Counted from the stretch's first letter, positions 8,111 through 17,492 are shown. The stretch: DNA of 64,000 nucleotides from Lachnospiraceae bacterium (GCA_022791755.1 JAAVZR010000043.1:1-64000); one strand, 5' to 3'. Made by a program: numbers and translations. Notes: generated by a model not told the origin, from the letters alone.

Positions 8111-8407
8111 CTACTGAGGCAGGACAATCCTGCGTTTCTCCTTCTGTCTGGCCGGCCGGTATAAAACGATTTTCCGGCCGATCACCTGCACCACTTCCCC
8201 ATGAAGGCGTTCGGCAATGGTATCAGCAATCATGCGGACATCGCCGTCGCAGTTTTTAAGGACAGCGATCTTAATCAATTCTCTGGCCTCCAGGGCTTCC
8301 TCCACCCCATTCAGTCCCTCATCAGTCAGACTGGCTTTCCCAATCTGGGCGACAGGCTCCATGGTCATGGCCATCCCTTTTAAGCAGGCACGTTGTTTAC
8401 TGGTCAT
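8111..8407 (-). CDS. yhbY: YhbY family RNA-binding protein (CRM domain)
   Basis: Small protein of 98 aa with a single CRM domain, the family associated with 50S ribosomal subunit assembly. The start LTSKQRA-like segment and the GKASLTDEGLNGVEEALEARELIKIAVL block are typical (shown only in part here), and the glycine-rich turn of the GxxG type is replaced by a looser loop. It is the first gene of the operon yhbY, nadD-yqeK, rsfS, phosphodiesterase, with GGAGGAG upstream and a sigma-A-type promoter at 8455-8483. Confidence 0.92.
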   Translation of the reverse strand: MTSKQRACLKGMAMTMEPVAQIGKASLTDEGLNGVEEALEARELIKIAVLKNCDGDVRMIADTIAERLHGEVVQVIGRKIVLYRPARQKEKRRIVLPQ

Positions 8408-8454
8408 AGTCGTCTGATCTCCTCCGTGTTGACTTTGATTTCTGATCTGTTCCT

Positions 8455-8483
8455 ATTCTATCATCTGAGTAGCGATAATTCAA
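8455..8483 (-). promoter_or_regulatory. Promoter of the yhbY-nadD-rsfS operon
   Basis: On the minus strand TTGAAT (8478-8483), a 17-base spacer and TAGAAT (8455-8460), located between the MATE gene end and the yhbY start. Confidence 0.75.
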
Positions 8484-8493
8484 GAAAAACCTG

Positions 8494-9939
8494 CTATGCT
8501 TTCTTCTTCTCAAAAGTATGTGTCCAGTCTGATTTCAGTAAAAACAGCAAAAATACGACGGTACTGAGACTCCAGGTCAGAGGATAGGCCCAGGATATGG
8601 TACTGAATACCGGAAAAGCCCTCACTGCCAGCGTCACATAGAGGATGCGGACGCCACACCAGAGCAAAAGCATGGTAACCATGGGCACGAAAGATTTTCC
8701 GCAGCCGCGAAGCACTCCCGCCGCACAGTGGGAAAAAGCCAGCATCAGAAAGAAGGGGGCTACCACACGGGACTGTATGGTGCCATAGTCCACGGCCTCC
8801 GATGAATCCACAAAGAACCGCAGGGCATAGGGTGCGCCAAAGTACAGGAGCACACCGATGGCTTCCGCCAGAATCATGCCAAAGAGAATTCCAAACAGCG
8901 CCCCCTTCTTGGCCCGCTCATATTCTTTCGCCCCCAGGTTCTGGCTGATAAAGGTCGGCAGCGCCATGGACATACACATGATGGGCAAAAAAGCAAAGCC
9001 CTCGATCTTGGCATAGGCCCCGTGCCCTGACATGGCATAGGAGCCAAAAGAATTGATGTTTGACTGAATCACGATATTTCCGATACTGATCACGGAATTC
9101 TGTATACCTGTGGGAAGTCCCTGCACCAGTACCTGCTTCATAATATCCGGCTCCAGTCGCAGCATCCTGAAATTCAGCCGTGTATCATCCTTCACCCGGC
9201 ACATGCGGATGATACATAATAGAGCGCTCAGCCCCTGTGCTATGACCGTGGCCACAGCAGCGCCGCTGACCCCCCAGTGAAATCCGGCTACAAATAAAAG
9301 GTCCAGAACCACATTGACCAGGGAAGAAAAGATCAGATAGTACAGAGGGTGCAGGCTGTCTCCCAGAGCCCGCATGATGGCCATACAGATATTGTACATA
9401 ATCACCGTTGATACCCCCGCAAAATAAATGCGGAAGTAGGCCAGTGAATTGGGCAGTACACTCTCCGGCGTATTCATCATCATCAGAAGCCGGGGAACCA
9501 GTAAAAGCCCAAATGCCGTGCACAGAATCGACGCAATGATCCCAAAGAGGAAATTGGTGTGGATTGCCCGCCGCACATTTTCTTTATCCTCCGCGCCAAA
9601 ATACCGGGAAATGATCACACCGCCGCCGATGGCGATCCCGTTGAAGAATCCGATAATCAAAAACGTCAGGCTGCCGCCGGAGCTCACCGCGGCAAACGCG
9701 TCGTTATCCGCGAAATTCCCCACCACCCAGGCATCTGCCATATTATACAGCTGCTGCAAAAGCTGACCCAGGAGCAGAGGAATTGCAAAGGAAATCAGCC
9801 CCTTTGCCACCGGCCCCTCTGTCAGATTGATATTCTGGGTATGCCTGGTGTGGCGGTGACCGTGATGCAGATGATCCATATAGGTATTATTGTGAAATCC
9901 GTTTGTCGCCATTCCGATAATGCCTCTTTTTCGTCTCAT
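8494..9939 (-). CDS. MATE family multidrug efflux transporter
   Basis: Inner-membrane antiporter of the MATE/DinF superfamily, 481 aa, with about 12 hydrophobic helices in two related halves. Substrates are probably cationic compounds but cannot be read from sequence. The N-terminal 40 residues are soluble and histidine-rich (HLHHGHRHTRH), which could bind metal or be a quirk of this protein. The ATG at 9939 has only a weak AAAG ribosome binding site; an internal ATG at 9912 has GAGG about 10 bases upstream and may be the true start. Single-gene unit under the palindromic operator at 9946-10034. Confidence 0.9.
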   Translation of the reverse strand: MRRKRGIIGMATNGFHNNTYMDHLHHGHRHTRHTQNINLTEGPVAKGLISFAIPLLLGQLLQQLYNMADAWVVGNFADNDAFAAVSSGGSLTFLIIGFFNGIAIGGGVIISRYFGAEDKENVRRAIHTNFLFGIIASILCTAFGLLLVPRLLMMMNTPESVLPNSLAYFRIYFAGVSTVIMYNICMAIMRALGDSLHPLYYLIFSSLVNVVLDLLFVAGFHWGVSGAAVATVIAQGLSALLCIIRMCRVKDDTRLNFRMLRLEPDIMKQVLVQGLPTGIQNSVISIGNIVIQSNINSFGSYAMSGHGAYAKIEGFAFLPIMCMSMALPTFISQNLGAKEYERAKKGALFGILFGMILAEAIGVLLYFGAPYALRFFVDSSEAVDYGTIQSRVVAPFFLMLAFSHCAAGVLRGCGKSFVPMVTMLLLWCGVRILYVTLAVRAFPVFSTISWAYPLTWSLSTVVFLLFLLKSDWTHTFEKKKA

Positions 9940-9945
9940 TTTCTT

Positions 9946-9964
9946 TACATAAATTATTTATGTA
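9946..9964. promoter_or_regulatory. Palindromic operator at the MATE gene transcription start
   Basis: TACATAAA-TTA-TTTATGTA is a perfect inverted repeat directly downstream of the -10 element, covering the expected transcription start. The same half-site recurs in the palindrome at 10008-10034, beyond the -35. Confidence 0.65.
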
Positions 9965-9967
9965 TAC

Positions 9968-9996
9968 ATTATATAAATTCTCCCGCTTTGCGTCCA
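9968..9996 (-). promoter_or_regulatory. Promoter of the MATE gene
   Basis: On the minus strand TGGACG (9991-9996), 17-base spacer, TATAAT (9968-9973). The -10 is perfect, the -35 weak. It is bracketed by two palindromes with the same half-site, which suggests repressor control. Confidence 0.65.
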
Positions 9997-10007
9997 GAAG
10001 CTCAACA

Positions 10008-10034
10008 AGATTACATAATTATTTTATGTAATCT
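10008..10034. promoter_or_regulatory. Second palindrome upstream of the MATE gene (operator or mutL terminator)
   Basis: AGATTACATAA, 5-base loop, TTATGTAATCT: a perfect 11-base inverted repeat sharing TTACATAA with the palindrome at 9946-9964. It lies 12 bases downstream of the mutL stop, so it could also act as a weak terminator for mutL, but the following bases on the minus strand are not a clear T-run. I favour an operator. Confidence 0.55.
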
Positions 10035-10046
10035 AATATCAGATGC

Positions 10047-12044
10047 CTACAGCACCCTCTTAAATTTTTTCTCCAGCTCATACCGGCTCATGGAAATGAT
10101 GGTCGGCCGTCCATGAGGACAGGTATACGGGTTTTCCAATGTCAGAAGCTCCCGCAAAAGTGCTTTCGCTTCCGCGAAGGACAGACGGCTTTTCCCCTTT
10201 ACCGCAGCTTTGCAGCTGGCGCTGGCCACCTTTTCTGCCAGTAATCCCACGCCGGCCTTTCCGGTGTTCTGCGCCAGCTCGTCGATCATCTGCAACAGCA
10301 ATTCCCGGCCGGCTATGCCATAGAGATGATCCGGCACGCTGTAGACGGCGTATTCCCGGCCGCCGAAGGGTTCGATGGAAAACCCCATGCGCAAAAAAAG
10401 ATCCCTGTTTTCCTTTATTACCTCACCCTCCGCCTCACTCAGGGTCAGAATCAGCGGCGGCGCCATCTGCTGTCCGGGAATATCCTCCTTCTCCAGACGC
10501 TTTATGGTACGCTCATAGAGAACCTTCTCATGGGCTGCATGCTGATCGATAATCAGAAATTCTTTGTCCGCCTGCACTAGCCAGTAAGTATCGAAAAGCT
10601 GGCCGATCATCTGAAAACGGTCCTCATTCTCCGGCGCGATGAGCTTTTCATCAAACAGCGTAGGCTGCGTAATCTCCACCGCCTTCTTTTCGGGGGCCGG
10701 TTGAGAGGGCGGTTTTATCGTAACCGCAGCCTTTCCCTCCGGCTCCGTTTTGGTCCGGTATGCGGACACTTCCCGGAGAAAACTCTGCTCTTTTTGGGAC
10801 GTTTTTTCCCGCACTCTGTCCTCTTTTACGGTTTTCTCCTGCGCCGCCCTCACCGTCTCCAGCCTTTTTTTCTCAAAGGGCTCAGGAAAAGACGCTCTGC
10901 CCTCCTGTTTTTTGTCTGTGTGTTCCTTCTGCTTTGCCTGTTCTCTTCCCTCGGCCCATCTGTTTTCCTTCTGCTGTGCTTTCTCCTTCTGTTCCTCTTT
11001 TTTCTCCTGCCTCTCCTTCCCAGGCCCGCCGGGCAGCGTCACCTGGGGAATCAGCTCCTTTCCCAGAAGGGCATCCCGCACCGCCCGGACCAGAAACTCA
11101 TAGATCTCCTGCTCTCCGCGAAAACGCAGCTCCATCTTCGTGGGATGGACATTGACATCCAAAAACTCTGCCCTGACCGTAAGATGAAGAACCACCAGGG
11201 GATATTTGTGCTGCATCAGAAAGCTTCGGTATCCATCCTCCACCGCCTTCTGTATGATCCGGCTCTTTATATAACGGCCATTGATAAAATAGATCTCATA
11301 GCTGCGGTTCCCCCTGGCGATCAGAGGCTTTCCGATATATCCCTCTGCCGACAAAAGCTCTCCCTCTGCCTTAAGAGGAATCAGATTAGCTGTGATCTCC
11401 CGCCCAAAGGCCGAGTAGATGATATCCTTCAGATTATGATTTCCGGCCGTGTGAAGCTTCATCTGGCCGCCTGCGATCAGACGCAGGGAAATGTCCGGAT
11501 GAGACAGAGCCATGCGCTCCATCAATTCGCCGATATAAGAGCCTTCTGTGGACGCCGTCTTTAAAAATTTTCGCCGCACCGGCGTATTATAGAACAGGTC
11601 CCGCACGATAAAGGTGGTACCCTCCGGCGCCCCCACCTCCTCCACCGCGATTTCCTGCCCGCCTTCGATGCGGTAGCGGCTGCCCACCACCTCTCCCGAA
11701 GCGCAGGAGATCAGCTCCACCCGGGCCACGGCCGCGATGCTGGAAAGCGCCTCTCCGCGAAACCCCAGAGAACCGATGCTCACCAAATCCTCCACTCCCC
11801 GGATCTTGCTGGTGGAATGACGCAAAAAAGCCAGCGGGATATCTTCCTTCAGAAATCCGCAGCCATTATCCGTGACGCGTATGAAGGATATCCCGCCTTC
11901 CTTTATCTCCACCGTGATCGCCGTGGCTCCGGCGTCAATGGCGTTTTCCACCAGCTCCTTCACCACGGAAAACGGGCGTTCGATGACCTCGCCGGCCGCA
12001 ATCTGATTGATCGTCTCCTGATTTAAAACAACAATATTTCCCAT
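10047..12044 (-). CDS. mutL: DNA mismatch repair protein MutL
   Basis: GHKL ATPase and nicking endonuclease of methyl-independent mismatch repair, 665 aa. The N-terminal ATPase has NAIDAG, DNGCGF, RHSTSKI and GFRGEAL. A long variable linker rich in Lys, Glu and Gln (about residues 340-460) follows. The C-terminal domain contains the endonuclease motif DQHAAHEKVLYE, plus ACKAAVK and CPHGRP near the end. Hence it is of the endonuclease type, unlike E. coli MutL. It follows mutS by 30 bases and belongs to the miaB-peptidase-mutS-mutL unit. Confidence 0.97.
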   Translation of the reverse strand: MGNIVVLNQETINQIAAGEVIERPFSVVKELVENAIDAGATAITVEIKEGGISFIRVTDNGCGFLKEDIPLAFLRHSTSKIRGVEDLVSIGSLGFRGEALSSIAAVARVELISCASGEVVGSRYRIEGGQEIAVEEVGAPEGTTFIVRDLFYNTPVRRKFLKTASTEGSYIGELMERMALSHPDISLRLIAGGQMKLHTAGNHNLKDIIYSAFGREITANLIPLKAEGELLSAEGYIGKPLIARGNRSYEIYFINGRYIKSRIIQKAVEDGYRSFLMQHKYPLVVLHLTVRAEFLDVNVHPTKMELRFRGEQEIYEFLVRAVRDALLGKELIPQVTLPGGPGKERQEKKEEQKEKAQQKENRWAEGREQAKQKEHTDKKQEGRASFPEPFEKKRLETVRAAQEKTVKEDRVREKTSQKEQSFLREVSAYRTKTEPEGKAAVTIKPPSQPAPEKKAVEITQPTLFDEKLIAPENEDRFQMIGQLFDTYWLVQADKEFLIIDQHAAHEKVLYERTIKRLEKEDIPGQQMAPPLILTLSEAEGEVIKENRDLFLRMGFSIEPFGGREYAVYSVPDHLYGIAGRELLLQMIDELAQNTGKAGVGLLAEKVASASCKAAVKGKSRLSFAEAKALLRELLTLENPYTCPHGRPTIISMSRYELEKKFKRVL

Positions 12045-12074
12045 CGAACCATGCCTTTCCCATATGCCGCTCTT

Positions 12075-14726
12075 CTATCGCCCCTGCCACCGGTTCTTTA
12101 ACGAAGTCTGCATCCGGTACAGCGTGTTCAGTGCGTCGATCGGTGTCATGGCCGGCAGCTCCAGCTCCTGAAGCTCCTTCAGGATATCATCCTCCTTCAC
12201 CGTATCAAACAGCGTCATCTGTTTTAAGTCCACCTCATCCAGCTTCGGTACTTTTTTCTTCGGCGACGCTCCGGCCTGGGCGATCTCCCGGGACCGGACC
12301 GTGATATCGGCGTCGCTCAGTTCCTGAGCCAGCTCCTTGGCCCGGGCGATGACCGCTTCCGGCACGCCGGCCAGCTTAGCCACCTGGATTCCATAGCTGC
12401 GGTCCGCTCCGCCCTTGACAATCTTACGCAGGAAAACGATATCGTCCCCCAGCTCTTTTACCGCAATGCAGTAGTTGTTGACGCCGCTAAGCGTCCCCTC
12501 CAGCTCTGTCAGCTCATGATAGTGGGTGGCAAACAGCGTCTTCGCTCCCAGTATCCGGGGATTGCTGATATACTCCACCACTGCCCAGGCGATGCTCAGC
12601 CCGTCGAAGGTGCTGGTGCCGCGGCCGATCTCATCCAGGATCAGAAGGCTGTTTTTCGTGGCGTTTTTCAGAATATTCGCCACCTCCGTCATCTCCACCA
12701 TAAAGGTGCTCTGACCGCTGGCCAGATCGTCGGAGGCTCCTACCCGGGTAAAGATCCTGTCACAGATTCCGATATTGGCACTGTCAGCGGGGACGAAGGA
12801 ACCGATCTGAGCCATCAGCGTAATCAGGGCCACCTGCCGCATGTAGGTGGATTTTCCGGCCATATTGGGACCGGTAATCACGCAGATGCGGTTATGATTA
12901 TTGTCAAGAGAGGTGTCATTGGCAACGAACCGTTCGTCGCTCATCATCTTTTCCACCACCGGATGGCGGCCACCCTTGATCTCTATGACACCCTTCTCAT
13001 TGACAGAGGGACGGACATAGCCGTTCTGCCCGGCCGCTACGGCCAGGGATACCAGCACGTCCAGCATGGCGATGGCGGTGGCGCTCTTCTGGATGCGCAC
13101 CACCTGGGAGGCGATCTCATCGCGGACCTGGCAGAACAGCGTGTATTCCAGCCCGAAGAGCTTATCCTCCGCGCCCAGAATCACATCCTCCAGCTCCTTG
13201 AGCTCCGGCGTGGTAAAGCGCTCGGCGTTGGTCAGGGTCTGTTTGCGGATATAGCGGTCCGGAACTTGATTTTTGAAAGAATTCGTCACTTCCAGATAAT
13301 AACCGAAGACCTTGTTAAAACGGATCCGCAGATTCTTGATGCCGGTGGCTTCCTTTTCCTTCTCCTCCAGCTGTGCCAGCCAGGTCTTTCCCTCCGTCTT
13401 TGCCTGACGCAACCGGTCCACCTCTTCGTTATAGCCGTCCCGGATCATACCGCCCTCCCGCACGGTGACCGGCGGTTCATCCACCAGCGCCATGGCCGTC
13501 AGACTGGCCAGATCCTCCAGACAGTCTAAGTCTTCCCGAAGCTTTTTCAGAATGCCCGAATCAAATTCCGCCAGCTGCCGCTTAATATGGGGCAGCATCT
13601 CGATGGAATGGCCAAACGCCAGAAGATCCCTGGGATTGGCGCTCTGATATGTAATACGTCCGATCAGACGTTCCAGGTCATAGATGGGCGCCAGATATTC
13701 CCGGATCTCCTCCCTGGTGATATAGCTGTTATTCAGAGCCTCCAGCGCGTCATAGCGGGCCAGGATCTCTGATCTGTTTAAGAGGGGCTGCTCGATGAAG
13801 CTGCGCAGCATACGGGCTCCCATGGCTGTGCGGGTCTTGTCCAACACCCACAAAAGCGTGCCTTTTTTATTTTTCTCACGCATCGTCTCCGTCAGCTCCA
13901 GATTGCGCCGGGTGCTGGTATCTAACACCATGAAGCCTCCGGTGCGGTAGGTCTCGATATGGGACAGATGGGACAGGGAAGTCTTCTGGGTCTCGGTCAG
14001 ATACTGCATCAGAGCGCCGGCTGCTACGGCGCCGGTCTCGAAATCTGCCAGTCCCAGTTCGGCCGCGGTCTGTCCATGAAAATGCTCCCGCAGACTTCCC
14101 AGACAGATATCCTCCTGGTAATACCTGTCTGTCAGGGGAGACAGCACCGTGCGGATACGCGCCTTCATGTCCTCGAAATTCAGGCCGCTCATCTGAAACG
14201 CTTCATTGCAGAGAATCTCCGCCGGCGCAAATTTCATAATCTCATCCTGCAAGACCAGCAGGGAGTCCACCTCCGTCACCAGAAAAGCGCCGGTGGTCAC
14301 ATCTGCCGTGGCGATGCCAAAGGTTCTCTCCAGCATGACCACCGACATGATATAATTATTTCGCGTTTCATCCAGAGCCTGACCGCTCACGATAGTACCC
14401 GGCGTCACGATGCGGATGACCTCCCGCTTCACCAGTCCCTTCGCCTGCTTCGGATCCTCCATCTGCTCTGCGATAGCCACCTTGTAGCCCTTCTGCACCA
14501 GACGGTTCAGATAGTTATCCAGCGCATGATAAGGGACGCCGCACATGGGCGCCCTCTCAGAAAGACCGCAGTCCTTGCCGGTCAGCGTCAGCTCCAGTTC
14601 CTTAGAAACCGTCTTGGCATCCTCAAAAAACATCTCATAGAAATCGCCCAGACGGTAAAACAGGATACAGTCCGGATTCTGTTGCTTCGTGTCCAGATAA
14701 TGCTGCATCATCGGTGATATCGCCAC
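12075..14726 (-). CDS. mutS: DNA mismatch repair protein MutS
   Basis: Mismatch-recognition ATPase, 883 aa, full length. The N-terminal mismatch-binding loop is GDFYEMF, with the Phe and Glu that contact the mismatch. Core and clamp domains follow, then the ATPase with Walker A GPNMAGKST, LILDEIGRGTST and the FATHYHEL signature. The start is a GTG at 14726 with GAGAGGAT upstream. A C-terminal segment EVDLKQMTLFD resembles the beta-clamp-binding tail seen in other MutS proteins. Located between the C39-like lipoprotein and mutL. Confidence 0.97.
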   Translation of the reverse strand: MAISPMMQHYLDTKQQNPDCILFYRLGDFYEMFFEDAKTVSKELELTLTGKDCGLSERAPMCGVPYHALDNYLNRLVQKGYKVAIAEQMEDPKQAKGLVKREVIRIVTPGTIVSGQALDETRNNYIMSVVMLERTFGIATADVTTGAFLVTEVDSLLVLQDEIMKFAPAEILCNEAFQMSGLNFEDMKARIRTVLSPLTDRYYQEDICLGSLREHFHGQTAAELGLADFETGAVAAGALMQYLTETQKTSLSHLSHIETYRTGGFMVLDTSTRRNLELTETMREKNKKGTLLWVLDKTRTAMGARMLRSFIEQPLLNRSEILARYDALEALNNSYITREEIREYLAPIYDLERLIGRITYQSANPRDLLAFGHSIEMLPHIKRQLAEFDSGILKKLREDLDCLEDLASLTAMALVDEPPVTVREGGMIRDGYNEEVDRLRQAKTEGKTWLAQLEEKEKEATGIKNLRIRFNKVFGYYLEVTNSFKNQVPDRYIRKQTLTNAERFTTPELKELEDVILGAEDKLFGLEYTLFCQVRDEIASQVVRIQKSATAIAMLDVLVSLAVAAGQNGYVRPSVNEKGVIEIKGGRHPVVEKMMSDERFVANDTSLDNNHNRICVITGPNMAGKSTYMRQVALITLMAQIGSFVPADSANIGICDRIFTRVGASDDLASGQSTFMVEMTEVANILKNATKNSLLILDEIGRGTSTFDGLSIAWAVVEYISNPRILGAKTLFATHYHELTELEGTLSGVNNYCIAVKELGDDIVFLRKIVKGGADRSYGIQVAKLAGVPEAVIARAKELAQELSDADITVRSREIAQAGASPKKKVPKLDEVDLKQMTLFDTVKEDDILKELQELELPAMTPIDALNTLYRMQTSLKNRWQGR

Positions 14727-14759
14727 GGTTTTATCCTCTCTTCATGTAAAAATAGTGTC

Positions 14760-15830
14760 TCATCTGCCTGCCTCTCCGAGATAATAGGCAAACTTAATAA
14801 AATTGGGCAGATCGCGGAAAAACTCCGCCAGCGTTTTCCGATTCTTCGGAGCAGGGTCATTGATTATAAAATCCGCATATTTTAACTGGGAGGAGGAGGT
14901 GATCTCCTTATCTCCCGGATCATAGCCGGTGACCAGAACCCAGTGCTGGCTGCCGTTACTCTGGCGTGCTCCGATCAGCACCGGAATTCCCTGATGCAGT
15001 TTCTGATAAATCCGTACCAGAAAGTCGGAGCTGTAATCCTGATAATAGTTATCCGGCCAGTAAAGATTCCCCTCATTGGAATAGACCAGATTTTCCCACA
15101 TCATGTCCGGCGTCACTTCCGTGCCGCTTAGGTAGGATTCGCACATGGCAAAGCAGGTGGTGGTACAGCCGGCCTGCGCAATATTCACCCGGGAATCTCC
15201 CAGATTCAGATGACCCCAGCGCTCGTCGGTCTGGCCGTAGCGCTCGATCTCCAGATGCACCGCATTGCCCGTGTATTCCATAAAGGACACATAGTCGGCG
15301 CTGCACCAGCCCCGCAGCTCCTCGCCGCTTTGCGCATCCGTGCCGGTGACCGGATAAAATCCGTAGCGGGCCGGGCCTGTGACTGTGATCTTCTGTCCCT
15401 CGCCAAAGGTCCCCACGATGGTAGCGCGGGGATAGCAGAAGCGCCGTACATTCAGTGTCTCAAAGGCCACGATCCACGCCTCTCTGGGCTCGCTGCCCAC
15501 CATGAGCCACTCTCTGACCGATGCGGCCGAGGCCGTCTGGCTCTCCTGCGTCTGATCCTCTGCGGCCTGTCCGTCTGTCTTTTGGCTCTCCGTGGGACCG
15601 TCCTCCGGCCGTCCCTTTGTGGTCTCGTCTTCGTCGGGGAGCTGTGTCGTCTGCTCATTCCCCGTCTCCGCCTCATCTGGCGTCGTTCTCTCCGCCGCCT
15701 GTCCGGCACCAGGAGCACAGCCCATGGCTGCCCCACTTCCCACCGCCAGGCACACCGAAAGCAGACAGGCAATGCCTGTCCGTCGGATTTTCCATGAATG
15801 ATTCTGTTTTTTCTTTCGTATCCCTGTCAT
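14760..15830 (-). CDS. Lipoprotein with SH3-like and C39-like cysteine peptidase domains
   Basis: Predicted secreted, lipid-anchored protein of 356 aa. A basic N-terminus and hydrophobic segment end in a lipobox-like AAMGC with Cys38. Residues about 40-120 are a low-complexity Thr/Glu/Gln/Asp linker. An SH3-like stretch (LNVRRFCYPRATIVG) precedes a papain-fold Peptidase_C39_2 domain with GCTTTCF (Cys), HWVLVTGY (His) and IINDP (Asp). Probably acts on wall peptides or secreted proteins; the substrate is unknown. The ATG at 15830 follows the miaB stop directly, and a longer frame inside miaB is rejected. Co-transcribed with miaB and mutSL, with no obvious functional link. Confidence 0.8.
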   Translation of the reverse strand: MTGIRKKKQNHSWKIRRTGIACLLSVCLAVGSGAAMGCAPGAGQAAERTTPDEAETGNEQTTQLPDEDETTKGRPEDGPTESQKTDGQAAEDQTQESQTASAASVREWLMVGSEPREAWIVAFETLNVRRFCYPRATIVGTFGEGQKITVTGPARYGFYPVTGTDAQSGEELRGWCSADYVSFMEYTGNAVHLEIERYGQTDERWGHLNLGDSRVNIAQAGCTTTCFAMCESYLSGTEVTPDMMWENLVYSNEGNLYWPDNYYQDYSSDFLVRIYQKLHQGIPVLIGARQSNGSQHWVLVTGYDPGDKEITSSSQLKYADFIINDPAPKNRKTLAEFFRDLPNFIKFAYYLGEAGR

Positions 15831-15831
15831 G

Positions 15832-17283
15832 TCACTGTTCTTCCATTCTTCCCATATAGTAAAAACCTCTGGATTCCAGAAGCCGTACCGGCACGATCTG
15901 CCCGACCAGTTCAGGCGCACCGGGAAAATGTACCATGATATTATTGCCCAGCCGTCCTGTGACCATTCCCTCATGCTGGCGGTCCGTCTCCTCCACCAGA
16001 GCCGTGAGGACACGTCCCGTATCCCTGCCGCTCATCTCCTTTGAGATCTGCTGGACCAAAGCCAGAAGCCGGTCAAAACGTGCCTGAGCCACCTCCTTCG
16101 GAATCTGGTTCTCCATGGCGGCAGCAGGCGTACCGGTCCTTTTGGAGTAGAGGAAGGTAAAGGCGCTGTCAAAGCGCACCTGCCGGACCACATCCATAGT
16201 CTCCTCAAAATCCTCTTCCGTCTCGCCGGGAAAGCCTACGATGATGTCCGTCGTCAGGGAAATATCCGGTATGGCAGTCCGTATCTTCTTCGCCAGCGCC
16301 AGATACTGCTCCTTATCATAGCGCCGGTTCATGATCTTTAAAATCCGCGAACTGCCGGATTGCAGGGGCAGATGCAGATGAGGACAGATCTTCTCAGAAT
16401 CTTTCATGACCTGGATCAGCTCATCGGAGAGATCCTTAGGGTGAGAAGTCATAAACCGGATCCGCTTTAGCCCTTCGATGGCCTCCGCCTCTTTAAGAAG
16501 TCCGGCGAAGCTCACCGGCGTTTCCAGATTCTTTCCATAGGAATTGACGTTTTGTCCCAGCAGCATGACTTCCACCACGCCCTCATCCACCAGACGGCGA
16601 ATCTCCTCCAAAATCTCCTCCGGCCGGCGGCTCCGCTCTCTCCCCCGCACATAGGGGACGATACAGTAGCTGCAAAAATTATTGCAGCCGTACATGATAT
16701 TGACGCCGGATTTATACGGATATTTGCGTTCTGTAGGCAGCGTCTCCACGATATCTCTGCCCTCTTTCCAGATATCGACGACCATACTCCCGGAGGTCAG
16801 TCTCTCATACAGAAGCTCCGCCAGCTTATAGATATTGTGAGTGCCAAAGATGAGATCCACAAAACGGTAGCTCTGCCGGATCTTCTCTATGACGCTCTCC
16901 TCCTGCATCATACAGCCGCAGAGCCCGATCAGCATGGCCGGATTCTTTTTCTTCAGGCTGTGGACGTAGCCCAGGCGGCCATAGACGCGCTGATTTGCAT
17001 TATCCCGCACCGTACAGGTATTGTAGAGAACCAGATCGGCGTCCTCTTCCTCCTTAAGCTCAAAGCCGATCTGCTCCAGGATACCGCTGAGCTTCTCCGA
17101 GTCGCGGGCGTTCATCTGGCAGCCGAAGGTCTGGACGCTGGCTGTGGGGCGGCGGTGATGAGTCTTCTCGAAATCTCCGGCCCAGCCACGGCACCTGGCT
17201 ATGAAATGGGACTGGCGGGAGGACTCCTCCTTTGGCAGCCCCCCCGTTCGATCTGTCTGGTCAGGGTTTATTTCGTTATACAT
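15832..17283 (-). CDS. miaB: tRNA-2-methylthio-N6-dimethylallyladenosine synthase MiaB
   Basis: Radical SAM methylthiotransferase that converts i6A37 to ms2i6A37 in tRNAs reading UNN codons. Length 483 aa. UPF0004 domain with the three auxiliary-cluster cysteines in FGCQMN, YNTCTV and CGCMMQ. The radical SAM motif is CNNFCSYC, followed by a C-terminal TRAM domain. The N-terminus has about 45 extra residues before TASVQTFGCQM, common in clostridia. A strong promoter lies at 17367-17395. First gene of the unit leading to mutL. Confidence 0.95.
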   Translation of the reverse strand: MYNEINPDQTDRTGGLPKEESSRQSHFIARCRGWAGDFEKTHHRRPTASVQTFGCQMNARDSEKLSGILEQIGFELKEEEDADLVLYNTCTVRDNANQRVYGRLGYVHSLKKKNPAMLIGLCGCMMQEESVIEKIRQSYRFVDLIFGTHNIYKLAELLYERLTSGSMVVDIWKEGRDIVETLPTERKYPYKSGVNIMYGCNNFCSYCIVPYVRGRERSRRPEEILEEIRRLVDEGVVEVMLLGQNVNSYGKNLETPVSFAGLLKEAEAIEGLKRIRFMTSHPKDLSDELIQVMKDSEKICPHLHLPLQSGSSRILKIMNRRYDKEQYLALAKKIRTAIPDISLTTDIIVGFPGETEEDFEETMDVVRQVRFDSAFTFLYSKRTGTPAAAMENQIPKEVAQARFDRLLALVQQISKEMSGRDTGRVLTALVEETDRQHEGMVTGRLGNNIMVHFPGAPELVGQIVPVRLLESRGFYYMGRMEEQ

Positions 17284-17366
17284 GATGCATTTTCCCTCGG
17301 TTCTCCCTTTTTGTCCTGTGAATTACGTCAGATTGCATATTTCAGCAATTTGACGGCTTTGCGGCT

Positions 17367-17395
17367 ATTATATCATAGGAAGGAAAGATTTGCAA
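17367..17395 (-). promoter_or_regulatory. Promoter of the miaB-mutS-mutL unit
   Basis: On the minus strand TTGCAA (17390-17395), 17-base spacer, TATAAT (17367-17372), with the miaB start about 85 bases downstream. It separates the glycan cluster from the housekeeping operon. No strong terminator for the glycan cluster is seen between 17396 and 17492, only a weak CCGG stem followed by a T-rich tract on the minus strand. Confidence 0.82.
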
Positions 17396-17492
17396 ATATG
17401 AAAAAAGAGACGCTTTATCCGGCAGAAAACCGGGCAGTCGATCTGGGTCCATCCTGTCTGTGCAGAATAGCTCAGGGAACTCTCTCTGTAAA

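Noticed and set aside
10701-11564. Plus-strand open frame of 287 codons inside mutL
   Set aside because: Antisense shadow of the Lys/Glu/Gln-rich linker of mutL. The translation is Phe/Leu/Ser-rich low complexity with no ribosome binding site, while the minus strand encodes a complete MutL.
12516-14717. Long plus-strand open frames (337 and 252 codons) inside mutS
   Set aside because: Both lie opposite a full-length MutS with all motifs. They have no ribosome binding sites and no recognisable domain.
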